From Verrucomicrobiales bacterium (GTDB lineage: Bacteria; Verrucomicrobiota; Verrucomicrobiia; Verrucomicrobiales; DEV007), in assembly GCA_023253615.1 (NCBI GenBank), contig JALRFZ010000189.1, positions 1 through 27,464 of the forward strand: 27,464 bases of DNA, given 5' to 3'. The translations under genes were made by a program, and so were the position numbers. Below are positions 6,679 through 15,450 of the stretch, one piece after another (position 1 is the stretch's first letter; the number at the start of each line of letters is the position of its first letter). The notes beneath the pieces were generated by a model. The model made no database searches. It worked only from the letters and a program-made list of their open reading frames with translations, and was not told the DNA's origin.

Positions 6679-8004
6679 TCACTCGTGGCGCAGGGCTTCC
6701 ACGGGATTCATCCCCGCGGCGCGGAAGGCGGGATAGATGCCGAAGAGCACACCGGTGATGACGGAGATGGAGAAAGCGAGCGCGGGCGCCCAGAATTCGA
6801 TGATCGTCACCATCTCGGCGAAATGGGTGATGATGAGGGGGATGGCGAGTCCGAGGGCGACGCCGATGACACCGCCCGCGCCCGAAAGCATCACGGTCTC
6901 GATGAGGAACTGGACGACGATATCCTTCTTCTTCGCTCCGAGGGCCCGGCGGATGCCGATCTCGCGGGTGCGTTCCGTGACGGTCGCGAGCATGATGTTC
7001 ATGATCCCGATCCCGCCGACGAGCAGGGAGATCGCGGCGATGGAGCCGAGGACGATGTTGAAGATCTGCTTGGTCCGCTCGGCGCGGCGGAGGAGGTCGA
7101 GCGGCACGATCATCTCGTAATCGACCTTCTTGTGGTTGCGCTCGAGGACGTGGCGGATCGCCTGGGCGGCGGGCATGACGCGGTCGGGTTCGTCGATGCG
7201 GACGGTGACTTCGTGCAACTCCACTTTCTCCGCCTCGAAGCTGCCCGAGCGGTATTTGAAGAGGACCTCGCCGAAGTGGTCCTCCAGCGTCGAGATGGGG
7301 ATGAGCATCTCCATCGCCGCGCTTTGCTTGGCGGAAGGTTTTCCGTTCTTGTCCTCTTCTCCGGCGGAGGAGGCGGCGGGGTCGTCCGCGATCACACCGA
7401 TGACGCGGAAGTAGCTCGTCTGGATGCGCACGGTGTCGCCAATCGGTTCGGTGAGGGGGAAGAGGTGTCGGGCGAGGCTCCGGGACAGCACGCAGACCGG
7501 GGCGCGCGTATTCATCTCGATCTCGGTGAAGAAGCGACCGCGCACGATGGAACGGTTCCGCATCTCGGGGAACCACGGGACGGTGCCGAGGGTGGATCCG
7601 TCGATGCTGCGCGACTCGTTCCAGATGAAATCCTTCACCTCGCGGGCGGGGATCGTCACGAGCACGCCGGGCACGGTGGCCTGGATCTGGCTGATGTCGC
7701 GGTAGGTGAGGCCGTATTCGAGGATGAGGGAGCGCTCCTGCTCTCCGGCGGTGGTGGCGTCGGTCGCTTTCACCGAGCGGAGGATGATGTTCTGGCTGCC
7801 GAGTTCCTTGATCTGCTGCTGGGCCTCGTGGCTGGCCCCTTCGCCGATCGCGAGCATCGCGATCACGGAGCAGACGCCGAAGACGATCCCCATCGCGGTG
7901 AGCAGGGAACGCAGCCGGTGCATCCAGAGACTCTTGATCCCGAGGAGGACGGAACGTTTCAGACGGAAGAGCGAGAACTCGCGGAGGAGGGAATGCCGGA
8001 TCAT
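6679..8004 (-). CDS. MacB-like ABC transporter permease (MacB_PCD/FtsX)
   Basis: The 441-residue product has the four-helix MacB topology: one membrane segment near residues 33-54, a periplasmic domain of about 260 residues, and three C-terminal segments near 315-340, 365-390 and 405-428. The cytoplasmic loop [15 protein letters not shown] and the C-terminal [21 protein letters not shown] ending are hallmarks of this family. MacB proteins do not carry substrate through the membrane; they drive a periplasmic adaptor and a TolC channel by conformational change. Here permease and ATPase are separate genes, unlike fused E. coli MacB. The ATG at 8004 overlaps the ATPase stop by 4 nt (ATGA), implying translational coupling. 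It is the last gene of the efflux operon. Substrate unknown. Confidence 0.92.
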   Translation of the reverse strand: MIRHSLLREFSLFRLKRSVLLGIKSLWMHRLRSLLTAMGIVFGVCSVIAMLAIGEGASHEAQQQIKELGSQNIILRSVKATDATTAGEQERSLILEYGLTYRDISQIQATVPGVLVTIPAREVKDFIWNESRSIDGSTLGTVPWFPEMRNRSIVRGRFFTEIEMNTRAPVCVLSRSLARHLFPLTEPIGDTVRIQTSYFRVIGVIADDPAASSAGEEDKNGKPSAKQSAAMEMLIPISTLEDHFGEVLFKYRSGSFEAEKVELHEVTVRIDEPDRVMPAAQAIRHVLERNHKKVDYEMIVPLDLLRRAERTKQIFNIVLGSIAAISLLVGGIGIMNIMLATVTERTREIGIRRALGAKKKDIVVQFLIETVMLSGAGGVIGVALGLAIPLIITHFAEMVTIIEFWAPALAFSISVITGVLFGIYPAFRAAGMNPVEALRHE

Positions 8005-8717
8005 CGCGCCACCTCCTCCCTGCGTTTGTCAGAGGCGATCGAGCCATCTTTCAACCGGATCGTGCGCGATGTGCGCATCGACATGCCCTCGTCATGGGTG
8101 ATGAGAATCAGCGTCTTTCCATCGGCGTTGAGCTGGTCGAAAATCCCGAGGATGTCACCGCCGGATTTGGAATCGAGGTTGCCGGTCGCTTCGTCGGCGA
8201 GGATCACGGAGGGATCGTTCGACAACGCCCGGGCGATCGCGACACGCTGCTGCTGGCCGCCGGAGAGCTCGGTGGGCCGGTGATCGAGCCGTTTGCCGAG
8301 ACCGACGCGTGTGGCCAGCTCGATCGCGATGTCGCGGCTCTCTTTTTCGGAGACGCCCTGGTAGTAGAGCGGTACTTCGATGTTCTCCACCACGGTGAGC
8401 TGCTGGATGAGGTTGTAGCTCTGGAAGATGAAGCCGAGCTTTTTGCCCCGCACCTGGGAGAGGTCGTCGTCGGAAAGTTTCGAGACGTCGAGTCCGTCGA
8501 GGAAATACTGGCCGACCGAGGGCTGGTCGAGACAACCGAGGATGTTCAACATCGTCGACTTGCCGCAGCCGGAAGGGCCGAGGATGGAGATGTAATCACC
8601 CGGGAAGATCTTCAGGTCGACGCCCTGGAGCGCTTTTACAAGGGTGTCGCCCATCTGGTAATGTTTCTCCACCCCGCGCAGCTCGATGACGGGCTCGCTG
8701 TGGGAAGGGGAAACCAT
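8001..8717 (-). CDS. ABC transporter ATP-binding protein, MacB/LolD type
   Basis: From ATG 8717 the product is 238 residues and holds all ABC motifs: Walker [11 protein letters not shown]-loop FIFQSYNL, signature LSGGQQQR, Walker [13 protein letters not shown] and the switch His in LITHDEG. FEATURE order and length match the LolD/MacB subfamily. It should energise the adjacent MacB-like permease at the inner membrane. An in-frame GTG at 8759 would add 14 Arg/Pro-rich residues and overlap the adaptor stop as GTGA. That arrangement is attractive for translational coupling but the extra residues are unlike the family, so ATG 8717 is preferred with some doubt. Its stop overlaps the permease start. 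Confidence 0.93.
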   Translation of the reverse strand: MVSPSHSEPVIELRGVEKHYQMGDTLVKALQGVDLKIFPGDYISILGPSGCGKSTMLNILGCLDQPSVGQYFLDGLDVSKLSDDDLSQVRGKKLGFIFQSYNLIQQLTVVENIEVPLYYQGVSEKESRDIAIELATRVGLGKRLDHRPTELSGGQQQRVAIARALSNDPSVILADEATGNLDSKSGGDILGIFDQLNADGKTLILITHDEGMSMRTSRTIRLKDGSIASDKRREEVAR

Positions 8718-8755
8718 GGGGATCGGGGAGACGGGGCGTCGACGCGGCCTCCGCC

Positions 8756-10591
8756 TCACGCGTTCTTGTCCGGGCGCGGCTTGACGTCTTCGCTCGCGGT
8801 GGTGGCTTCTTCGCTCTTGTCCGGCTGAGGCCCGGCGGGCACGGGGCGGCGGGCGAGCCGCGACTTGTCGACCTGGGCGGGCTCGTAATCGTCGGGCATC
8901 TTGAGGTAGACCTGGTCGCCCTCCTCGAGCCCCTTGCGCAGCTCGATGAAGTCGTTGTTGTGCGCCCCGATCTCGACGACCTGGCGCTCGTAGCCGCCGA
9001 GGGTCTTGCGGAAGACGAAATGCTCGCCGTTCTCGACGAAAACGGATTGCACCGGCACGTAGGTGACGTTCTCGAGCTCGTCGACGATGACCTCGACCTT
9101 CGCGCTCATGCCGGGCTTGAGAAACTCGTGCGTGCCTTCGATCTCGACGGTGGCGGGATAGACCTTCAGGGAGGGGTTGTAGCGCGAGGCGTTCGAGTCG
9201 GGCAGCACGGCGACCTTGGCGATGCGGCCGACGAGGGTTTTGTCAGGCACGGACTCGGCGGTGATGTAGACCTTCTGGCCGAGCTGCACCTTCTTGATGT
9301 GGGATTCGTGGATCTTCACCTCGACGCCGAGCTTCGACATGTCGGGGATGGTGATGATGGGCTGACCGACCTTGAGGGTCGCGCCCGAGGTGATGCCGTC
9401 GTAGTAACGCGAGGTGTAGTAGTCGGTGTTGGCTCCGCCGTAGGCGACGAGGCCAACCTGGCTGGCGCGGATGACGCAGCTCGCGAGCTGCTCCTCGAGA
9501 TTCCCGCGCTTCTTCAGCTCGAGCTCGTAGCGGCGCTTCACGGTGCGGTATTTCGCGTAGATCTGCGACATGAGGGCGAGTTTCTCGCGCTTCGTGCGGA
9601 TGAGGGAGAGGAGGGCCTCCTCGTAGAGCGAGAGCATCTTCTCCGCCTCTTTGGGGAATTCGTAATCGCGGAAGAGCTCGAGTTCGGTCTCGGTGCGCTG
9701 GAGGGCGAGGCGTGCCTTGTCGAGGCCGACCAGCTCGTTCTCGAGCGTCTGCTTGGTGATGAATTCGCGCTGGTGGAGCCGTTTGGCGCCCTCCACCGAT
9801 TCTTCGACGACGGAGAGTTCGGAGGAGGCGAGGAGGGCTTCGTCGCGCATCCGTCGGATGGTCTGTTCCGCTTCGCCGTCACCGAGGACTTCCTCTTTCA
9901 GCAAGGAGCTGAAATTGACGTTGGCGGCGAGGCTGTCGTTCGCGACGAGGGCGAAGGAGGCGATGTTGGAATCGTCGCTCTCGTCCGGTGCCGATCCGGC
10001 GCCCTTGTCGGCGTCGAAGGCGCTCACGATGAGGTCGGTCGCCTCCGTCTCGTAGGCGGAGAGGGAATCGTTGTCGAAGGGCAGGCCGAGCTTGCGGAGG
10101 GTCTCGCGGGCAGCGTCGGCTCCGACGAACTTCTGGAAATCGAGCAGGGCGAAGCGCAGGGACTGGCGGGCGGCCTTGATCTCGCTGAGGGCCTCGCTCT
10201 CCTGGATCTCGATGTTCTGCTTGGCTTCGGCGTAGAGCGCGTCGGTCTGCTGGAACTCCACGTCGTGGTCGACGATGGCTTCCTCGAGCTCGGATTGGTC
10301 GAGGCGCACGAGCACCTTGCCTTTGGCGACATCCTCCTCGGTCACGTAATAACCCTCCTCGATGATCTCGAGGATCTTGATCCCGTTGGGCAGCTTTACC
10401 TCGTTGCGGAACTCGAGGAAGTTGAGCGCCTGGATGTTTCCGCCCTCGAGCACGTCGATGACGAGATCGCCCTTCTGGGCGAACGCGAAGGGCATTTCAT
10501 CGCCCTTTTTCGTATCACCGGCACCGAGCAAAACCACGTATGCCGTGATCCCGACCGCCAACACCGTTCCCGTGATGATCCATTTTTTCAT
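8756..10591 (-). CDS. HlyD/MacA-like periplasmic adaptor with an unusually long coiled-coil region
   Basis: The 611-residue product has an N-terminal membrane anchor (3-24) and the adaptor layout: first half of the lipoyl domain near 40-105, a helical region, the second lipoyl half near 370-420, then beta-barrel and membrane-proximal domains (420-565). It links the inner-membrane ABC complex to the TolC-like channel. The helical section spans about 265 residues, versus roughly 100 in typical MacA. It contains an acidic, less helical stretch near 190-240 (for example APDESDD). The tail after 570 is Pro/Lys/Glu-rich and probably disordered. The gene starts 17 nt after the TolC-like gene and its stop lies at the beginning of the ATPase gene. 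Adaptor role is secure; the purpose of the long hairpin is unknown. Confidence 0.9.
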   Translation of the reverse strand: MKKWIITGTVLAVGITAYVVLLGAGDTKKGDEMPFAFAQKGDLVIDVLEGGNIQALNFLEFRNEVKLPNGIKILEIIEEGYYVTEEDVAKGKVLVRLDQSELEEAIVDHDVEFQQTDALYAEAKQNIEIQESEALSEIKAARQSLRFALLDFQKFVGADAARETLRKLGLPFDNDSLSAYETEATDLIVSAFDADKGAGSAPDESDDSNIASFALVANDSLAANVNFSSLLKEEVLGDGEAEQTIRRMRDEALLASSELSVVEESVEGAKRLHQREFITKQTLENELVGLDKARLALQRTETELELFRDYEFPKEAEKMLSLYEEALLSLIRTKREKLALMSQIYAKYRTVKRRYELELKKRGNLEEQLASCVIRASQVGLVAYGGANTDYYTSRYYDGITSGATLKVGQPIITIPDMSKLGVEVKIHESHIKKVQLGQKVYITAESVPDKTLVGRIAKVAVLPDSNASRYNPSLKVYPATVEIEGTHEFLKPGMSAKVEVIVDELENVTYVPVQSVFVENGEHFVFRKTLGGYERQVVEIGAHNNDFIELRKGLEEGDQVYLKMPDDYEPAQVDKSRLARRPVPAGPQPDKSEEATTASEDVKPRPDKNA

Positions 10592-10608
10592 ACCTTCGGG
10601 GAGGGATC

Positions 10609-12336
10609 TCAGGGAGTCTCGTTTTCGAGTTTTTCGGCCCAGGAACCATCGGGATTAATATACAGGATGCCCATGTCCCTCCAAAGGCGCAAACGTGCCA
10701 AGGTATGATCGATCAAGGTCGCGGTGCGCTGGTTTTGTGCATCGACGAGGTCTTCCTGCGCATCGACGAGGTCGCGCGCCTCGCCCCGTCCGAGCTCGCC
10801 CAGGAGGAGCTGTTCCTCCAGCCGGCGGGCCGCGAGGGCGACGCCCTGCTCGGCGATGTCGAAGCTGAGACGCTCCTGCTCGAGGGCTCGCCAGGAGTCG
10901 TAGAGTTCGAGACGGGCGCGATCACGTGCGAGCTCTTCGGCGCGTCTCGCGCGTTCCACTTCAATCAAGGTCGCGCGGTAGATGTTGCGATCCGCCTTGC
11001 GGTCGAGCGGCAGATCGAGATCGAGCGAGCCGGCCCAGCGCCGCCGTTCCCAGTTGATCGCGGGGGTGCTGTCGCCGGGTTCACTCACCGCGTTGTAGTC
11101 GAGGGCGACGTCGAGCTTGGGGAGGAGTCCGTTTTTCGCCACCTTGATGCGCCGCTCGGCGTCGGCGACGAGGTCGGAGGCCGTGGCGAGATCGGGTCGG
11201 GTGACAAGGGCGATCTCGACGGATTGGTCGCGGGTGATGCCGGGTTCGTCGATCTTCAGCTTCTGCAGTTCGCGGTCGTCGAGGACGAGCTTCGTATCGA
11301 CGGGGATGCCGAGGGAGATCTTGAATTCGTCGAGACGCTGGAGGTAGACGCGGATGGCATCGATCCAGCGGCTTTCGGACTGCAGCTTGGCTTGGCGGAG
11401 GCGTCCGAGCTGGTTCTGGGTGCGGCGGTCCTCTTCGGCGAGAGCTTCCTCGCGCTCGACGTTTTTGACGAATCCCTGGTAGGCGACGTAGTTGTTCTTC
11501 ACGAGGTCGCGCGAACGCAGCACGCCGTAATAATCGCTGACGAGATCGACGATGAAGGCGCGGCGGAAATCGGCGAAATCACGCAGGTCGTAGAGGACGT
11601 TCCTTTCCTGCTGGGTCAGCGCCTCGAGGGTGACGGTGGTGCCTCCGCCCTGCAGGAGCGGCTGCACGAGCGAGACGGCGAGATCGGAATCGTTCACCGA
11701 CTGGTTCCCGGACATGATGCGGAGGAAATCCTGGGTGAAGTCGGTGGAGAGGCGCGCGCCGGTGGCGAGGAGCCAGTTGAAGCCGGCCGACTGGGTGCGG
11801 GAGAAGGTATTCGTCGCGACGATCTCGGTCATCCCTTCCTCGATCCTGAAGTTGCGCGAGTCGGAGGCGCGGGTCGCACCGCCGCCCGCATTGAAGATGG
11901 GGGAGAGGCGGTGCCGCGCAAGGGTGAGATCGAGGGCGGAGAGATAAAGATTCTCCTTCGCGCTCTGGTAGTCGCGGCTGTGGTGGATCCCGGTATCGAG
12001 CGCCTCATCGAGGGAGAGCACCTTCGCTCCGGCCTCGAAGGTGGCGAAATCCCCGAGGAACTCGTCACCGCGGGGTTTGGGCAGCAGCTTCGAAAGATCG
12101 GGGGACGAGGACGGGGCGAGGGGCAGCTCGTCGGGCTCGACGTTTTCCACCTCGTTCGATTTTTCAAAGAGGATCGAGTAGGTCTCGCGGTCCGCGCGGG
12201 TGTGGTAATGCTGGGGAGAGCAGGCGCCCAGCGAGACCAGGGCAAGGGCAAACGCGACCGCGGGCTTCCGCGGAAAACTCCTCCCACCCGTTCTCCACCA
12301 AGGAGACCGGTCTCTCGCCATACTGTCTTTTCGCAT
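10609..12336 (-). CDS. TolC-family outer-membrane efflux lipoprotein
   Basis: The 575-residue product has a lipoprotein-type signal: a basic start, a hydrophobic stretch (26-35) and lipobox LGAC with the acylated Cys at 39. The rest is an outer-membrane efflux protein with two TolC repeats of long helices, for example the region around RARRAEELARDRARLELYDSWRALEQ (given in part). It should form the trimeric channel of the tripartite pump. Length slightly exceeds the usual 450-500; about 60 polar residues lie between Cys39 and the first helix. The start is set by a clear Shine-Dalgarno, AGGAGGGG (12345-12352), 8 nt before ATG 12336; an upstream in-frame TTG at 12360 has none. It is the first gene of the operon, 78 nt downstream of rnpB. 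Confidence 0.9.
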   Translation of the reverse strand: MRKDSMARDRSPWWRTGGRSFPRKPAVAFALALVSLGACSPQHYHTRADRETYSILFEKSNEVENVEPDELPLAPSSSPDLSKLLPKPRGDEFLGDFATFEAGAKVLSLDEALDTGIHHSRDYQSAKENLYLSALDLTLARHRLSPIFNAGGGATRASDSRNFRIEEGMTEIVATNTFSRTQSAGFNWLLATGARLSTDFTQDFLRIMSGNQSVNDSDLAVSLVQPLLQGGGTTVTLEALTQQERNVLYDLRDFADFRRAFIVDLVSDYYGVLRSRDLVKNNYVAYQGFVKNVEREEALAEEDRRTQNQLGRLRQAKLQSESRWIDAIRVYLQRLDEFKISLGIPVDTKLVLDDRELQKLKIDEPGITRDQSVEIALVTRPDLATASDLVADAERRIKVAKNGLLPKLDVALDYNAVSEPGDSTPAINWERRRWAGSLDLDLPLDRKADRNIYRATLIEVERARRAEELARDRARLELYDSWRALEQERLSFDIAEQGVALAARRLEEQLLLGELGRGEARDLVDAQEDLVDAQNQRTATLIDHTLARLRLWRDMGILYINPDGSWAEKLENETP

Positions 12337-12344
12337 CCGTGTGG

Positions 12345-12352
12345 CCCCTCCT
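12345..12352 (-). promoter_or_regulatory. Strong Shine-Dalgarno site for the TolC-like gene
   Basis: On the minus strand AGGAGGGG lies 8 nt before the ATG at 12336. It decides the start and stands out because most genes in this window show no clear Shine-Dalgarno. Confidence 0.75.
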
Positions 12353-12414
12353 TCGGGCAATCACGCCCTCCCCGCAAGGACGCCAACAAGCCATAGACGG
12401 GGTGGGGAAAGGGA

Positions 12415-12857
12415 GTCTTGGAACGGGCCGCCGTAAGCCGGATTCTGTTCACCCGGGCCGTGTTCGACCCGGGCGGACGATCATTTCTCTAAGCCGCGTC
12501 TCCGGAGATCCGCGGCCTCCCCGCCGGAGCGGGGTGCGACTAATACCCGGGTAGATCCCTCGGCCGGAGCCTCGGGGCCGGACCGGCTGCCCGTTCACCC
12601 TGTTCTGTCTTGCACCGCATGGGGTTTTTCCTGCCCCCTCGGTCACCCTCGGGGCGGTGAGCTCTTACCTCGCCATTTCACCCTTACCCTCCTTCGCCCG
12701 GAGGCTCGAAAGGGCGGTATCTTTTCTGCGACACTTTCCGTCGCCCTGCCATTACGACCGGGCGCCCCGGCTTTCACCGGGCATGCTGCCGTGTGGTGTC
12801 CGGACTTTCCTCTCCCTCCCGAAGGAGGCAGCGATCATCTCCGGCCCGTTCCAAGAC
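12415..12857 (-). ncRNA. rnpB: RNase P RNA, bacterial type A
   Basis: The minus strand carries the universal RNase P landmarks: GAGGAAAGTCCGGAC (plus-strand 12798-12812) near the 5' end and ACAGAATCCGGCTTA (plus-strand 12434-12448) near the 3' end. ACAGAACAGGGTGA and AGAGAAATGAT segments lie between them. The ends pair perfectly over 16 bp (12415-12430 with 12842-12857), giving helix P1 and setting a length of about 443 nt, slightly longer than the usual 350-400. This is the catalytic RNA that trims tRNA 5' leaders. The gene follows the Uma2 gene and precedes the efflux operon on the same strand. No terminator is seen before the TolC-like gene, so read-through is possible. Confidence 0.96.
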
Positions 12858-12861
12858 GGGA

Positions 12862-12890
12862 AGGGTAAGCGCGAAGGGCGCGTCGCGCAA
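12862..12890 (-). promoter_or_regulatory. Promoter candidate for rnpB
   Basis: On the minus strand TTGCGC (12885-12890) is 17 nt from TACCCT (12862-12867). The expected transcription start, 6-7 nt beyond the -10, coincides with the 5' end of rnpB inferred independently from helix P1 (12857). Confidence 0.5.
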
Positions 12891-12913
12891 TGCCTGGTGA
12901 GGATGGCAGGGAA

Positions 12914-13456
12914 TCAAACCCCGATCCGCGCAGGGAACCCGGGACAAAGGCCTGAACCTTCGCGTTCCCCCGCTTCGTCGAAAAACGCGATTTCTCCTCC
13001 AGTCGAGGCGATCCACACTTCCTTCGCCCCGGCTTCGAAATAGAGCCGGCGCTTTTCTTCGATTTCGGCACGGGTGTTGGCGGGAGAAAGCACCTCGACA
13101 CAAATCTCCGGAGCAAGGGTGAGGACGTTGCGGCGCAGTCCTTCGGCGACCCGGGCGTTCGAAATCCAGGCCAGATCGACGCCTTTCACGCCTCCATTCG
13201 TGGAAACCGGACATTCCGCGAAGACTTCCCCGTCCCGTGTTTCCATGAGGCGTTGCAAGAGGAGGGTCATCCGCGTTTGCAGGCGCGAGTGCTCGAATCC
13301 GGATGGCGGCATCAGGAGGATCTGTCCGAAGCGGTTGGTTTCGATCCGATGCCCGAGCGAAGCGAGAAAGGGGTCGGCCTCGAGTTCGCTCCAGCGATCG
13401 AGGTTGAATGCCTCCTGGTCGAAGACTTCGGGAAGCTGGGTGATGACTTCGCTCAT
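12914..13456 (-). CDS. Uma2-family (DUF820) putative PD-(D/E)XK endonuclease
   Basis: The 180-residue product matches the Uma2 family in length and motif order: a Gly-rich beta start followed by SGFEHSRLQTRM, then GVKGVDLAWIS with the putative metal-binding Asp94. APEICVEVLSP with Glu121 and a downstream Lys135 in EIEEKRRLYFEAGAKEVWI complete the restriction-endonuclease-like core. Uma2 proteins are very numerous in cyanobacteria and some other phyla, with poorly known function; they may be mobile or selfish nucleases. The core residues seem intact. The gene lies immediately upstream of rnpB on the same strand and is divergent from the Deg protease. No toxin-antitoxin partner or mobile element is seen next to it. 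Confidence 0.85.
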   Translation of the reverse strand: MSEVITQLPEVFDQEAFNLDRWSELEADPFLASLGHRIETNRFGQILLMPPSGFEHSRLQTRMTLLLQRLMETRDGEVFAECPVSTNGGVKGVDLAWISNARVAEGLRRNVLTLAPEICVEVLSPANTRAEIEEKRRLYFEAGAKEVWIASTGGEIAFFDEAGEREGSGLCPGFPARIGV

Positions 13457-13549
13457 GACGCCGTTGTTTAAAGGAAAGCCGATCCCGGCGCAAGCGCGTC
13501 CACCGGGAAGGAGAGCGCGTCTCCGCCACTCCCGCGGGACCGGGCATGA

Positions 13550-13577
13550 TTGACATTCCCGGTCGAAACCTTACCTT
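13550..13577 (+). promoter_or_regulatory. Promoter candidate for the Deg/pseudo-Deg operon
   Basis: A perfect TTGACA (13550-13555) is followed after 16 nt by TACCTT (13572-13577), which keeps the three most conserved -10 positions. The expected start near 13584 gives a leader of about 50 nt before the ATG at 13635. Confidence 0.5.
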
Positions 13578-13634
13578 TTGCCTCCGAACTCCCCGTCGCG
13601 GCGTAGCCTGCGCGGGCATGTTCCGGATTTTTTT

Positions 13635-15407
13635 ATGAAACCACCCCGTTTTCTCCCCTCCGCGGTCTGCTTCTCACTCGGTTTCGCGCTCGCTGTCCCG
13701 TTCCTCCAATCCCAGCAGGGTCCCTTGCCCGGTCCCCGTCTCCTTCCTCCCGGTGCCGCCGCCCAGGCTCCCGCTCCCGCCACGGCTCCGCCGCTCGACG
13801 TGCCGCCGCCGGAGTCGGTGCAGACGGACATTTCCGAGATCGAGCTGGATGCCATCGTCCGGGTGGAAGTCGATACGAAACAACCCAATTTCCGCGTCCC
13901 GTGGAACGTCGGCGGCATGGGCAGCGGCAACGGCACCGGCTTCCTCGTCGGTCCGAACCGCTTCCTCACCAACGCCCATGTGGTGAGCGACAGCCGCCTC
14001 ATCTACATCAAGAACGTGAGCGACCCCGAGCCCTACAAGGCCCGCGTCGTGAACGTGGCGCACGATTGCGACCTCGCCCTGCTCGAACTCGAGTCGGAGG
14101 CGGATTTCGAGGCCGGCTTCAAGGGGATCCAGCCGCTCCTCATCGGCGGGACACCCAAGCTCAACACGACCGTCATCGCCGTGGGTTATCCGATCGGCGG
14201 CGACCGCATCTCGGTGACGCGCGGCGTCGTCTCGCGGATCGACTTCCGCGGATACAGCCATTCGGGCGTCGACAACCACCTCGCCATCCAGATCGATGCC
14301 GCGATCAACCCGGGGAATTCGGGTGGGCCGGTGCTGCAGAACAACCAGGTCGTCGGCGTCGCCTTCCAGGGCTACAGCGGTGATGTCGCCCAAAACACGG
14401 GTTACATGATCCCCGTGCCGGTGATCGAGCGATTCCTGAAGGATGTCGAGGACGGCGACTACGACCGTTACGTCGATCTCGCGACGAGCTTCCTCAACCT
14501 GCTCAATCCGGCGCAGCGGCGCGCCCTCGGACTGCCGAACGACGGCATCGGCGTGATGGTGGCCAAGGCCGATGCGGCCGGCTCGGCGGGCGGCGTGCTG
14601 CGGACGAAGGATGTCGTGCTCTCGATCGACGGACATCCCATCGCCTCGGACGGATTCATCGAGATCGAGGGAGAGCGGGTCGATCTCAACGAGATCATCG
14701 AGCGGAAGTTCGAGGGTGACACCGTGGCGCTCGAGATCTGGCGCGATGGAAAGCTCGAGGAGATCGACATCACGTTGAAGCGCTTCATTCCCTACCTCAT
14801 CCAGGCGGTCCAGTACGACAAGCAGCCGAATTTCGTCCTTTACGCGGGTCTCCAGTTCCAGCCGCTCGACCGCAACATGATGGCCGCCCACGACATCACC
14901 GATTTGCGCACCCGGTATTACTACGGCTTCTACGGCGACGACGAGATCTACCGCGAGCGTCCCCAGGTGATCGTCCTCACCGAAGTGCTGCCCGATGCGA
15001 CGAACACCCACATCCAGACCTTCAAGCACCTCGTCGTCGATTCGATCAACGGGAAAAAGATCACCCTGCTGCAGGATGTCCACGATGCCTTCCACGGAGA
15101 TTTCCACGAGGAAGGCCGCGAGGATTTCCACGTCGTGCGGCTGGTCGGCGAGGAGCGCCCCCTCGTGCTGAAGCGCAAGGATGCCGCCGTCGCCCACGAT
15201 CGCATCCTGTCGCAATACAACGTCAGCTTCGACCATTTCATCGAGCGGCCCGAGATCCTCGATCTCGAAGGGCTTTTCGACAAGGCCGGAGACTCCGCGG
15301 AGGAAGAGGAGGGCGAAGGAGACTCCGCCAAACCCGCGAAGGAGGACAAGCCCGTGGAGGAATCCGAAAAAGCCGGAGAAGCCGCCCCTGCCAAGAAAGC
15401 CGCCTGA
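13635..15407 (+). CDS. Deg/HtrA-like periplasmic serine protease with PDZ domain
   Basis: The 590-residue product begins with a signal-like hydrophobic segment (8-25) and a Pro/Ala-rich linker (28-62). The trypsin-like domain (about 68-270) has an intact catalytic triad: His115 in TNAHVV, Asp146 in DCDLALL and Ser229 in GNSGGP. A PDZ domain covers about 295-383. A long C-terminal region (about 385-545), reminiscent of the second PDZ and extension of plant-type Deg proteases, follows, then an acidic/Lys-rich tail (553-590). Deg proteases degrade or refold damaged envelope proteins. An in-frame ATG at 13578 would add 19 unlikely residues before the signal; ATG 13635 fits the signal better. A catalytically degenerate paralogue follows after 43 nt. 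Confidence 0.92.
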   Translation: MKPPRFLPSAVCFSLGFALAVPFLQSQQGPLPGPRLLPPGAAAQAPAPATAPPLDVPPPESVQTDISEIELDAIVRVEVDTKQPNFRVPWNVGGMGSGNGTGFLVGPNRFLTNAHVVSDSRLIYIKNVSDPEPYKARVVNVAHDCDLALLELESEADFEAGFKGIQPLLIGGTPKLNTTVIAVGYPIGGDRISVTRGVVSRIDFRGYSHSGVDNHLAIQIDAAINPGNSGGPVLQNNQVVGVAFQGYSGDVAQNTGYMIPVPVIERFLKDVEDGDYDRYVDLATSFLNLLNPAQRRALGLPNDGIGVMVAKADAAGSAGGVLRTKDVVLSIDGHPIASDGFIEIEGERVDLNEIIERKFEGDTVALEIWRDGKLEEIDITLKRFIPYLIQAVQYDKQPNFVLYAGLQFQPLDRNMMAAHDITDLRTRYYYGFYGDDEIYRERPQVIVLTEVLPDATNTHIQTFKHLVVDSINGKKITLLQDVHDAFHGDFHEEGREDFHVVRLVGEERPLVLKRKDAAVAHDRILSQYNVSFDHFIERPEILDLEGLFDKAGDSAEEEEGEGDSAKPAKEDKPVEESEKAGEAAPAKKAA

Positions 15408-15450
15408 AACCGCCGGTCTTGTTTCCAACCTTCCCTCTTTGAATCACGTG

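Noticed and set aside
5828..8047. Long minus-strand ORF opposite the EF-hand gene and out of frame in the MacB-like gene
   Set aside because: Its Arg/Pro/His-rich composition is typical of an antisense shadow, and it crosses a strong terminator.
12415..12857. Short ORFs inside the rnpB region
   Set aside because: The region is explained by RNase P RNA with conserved segments and a perfect P1 helix.
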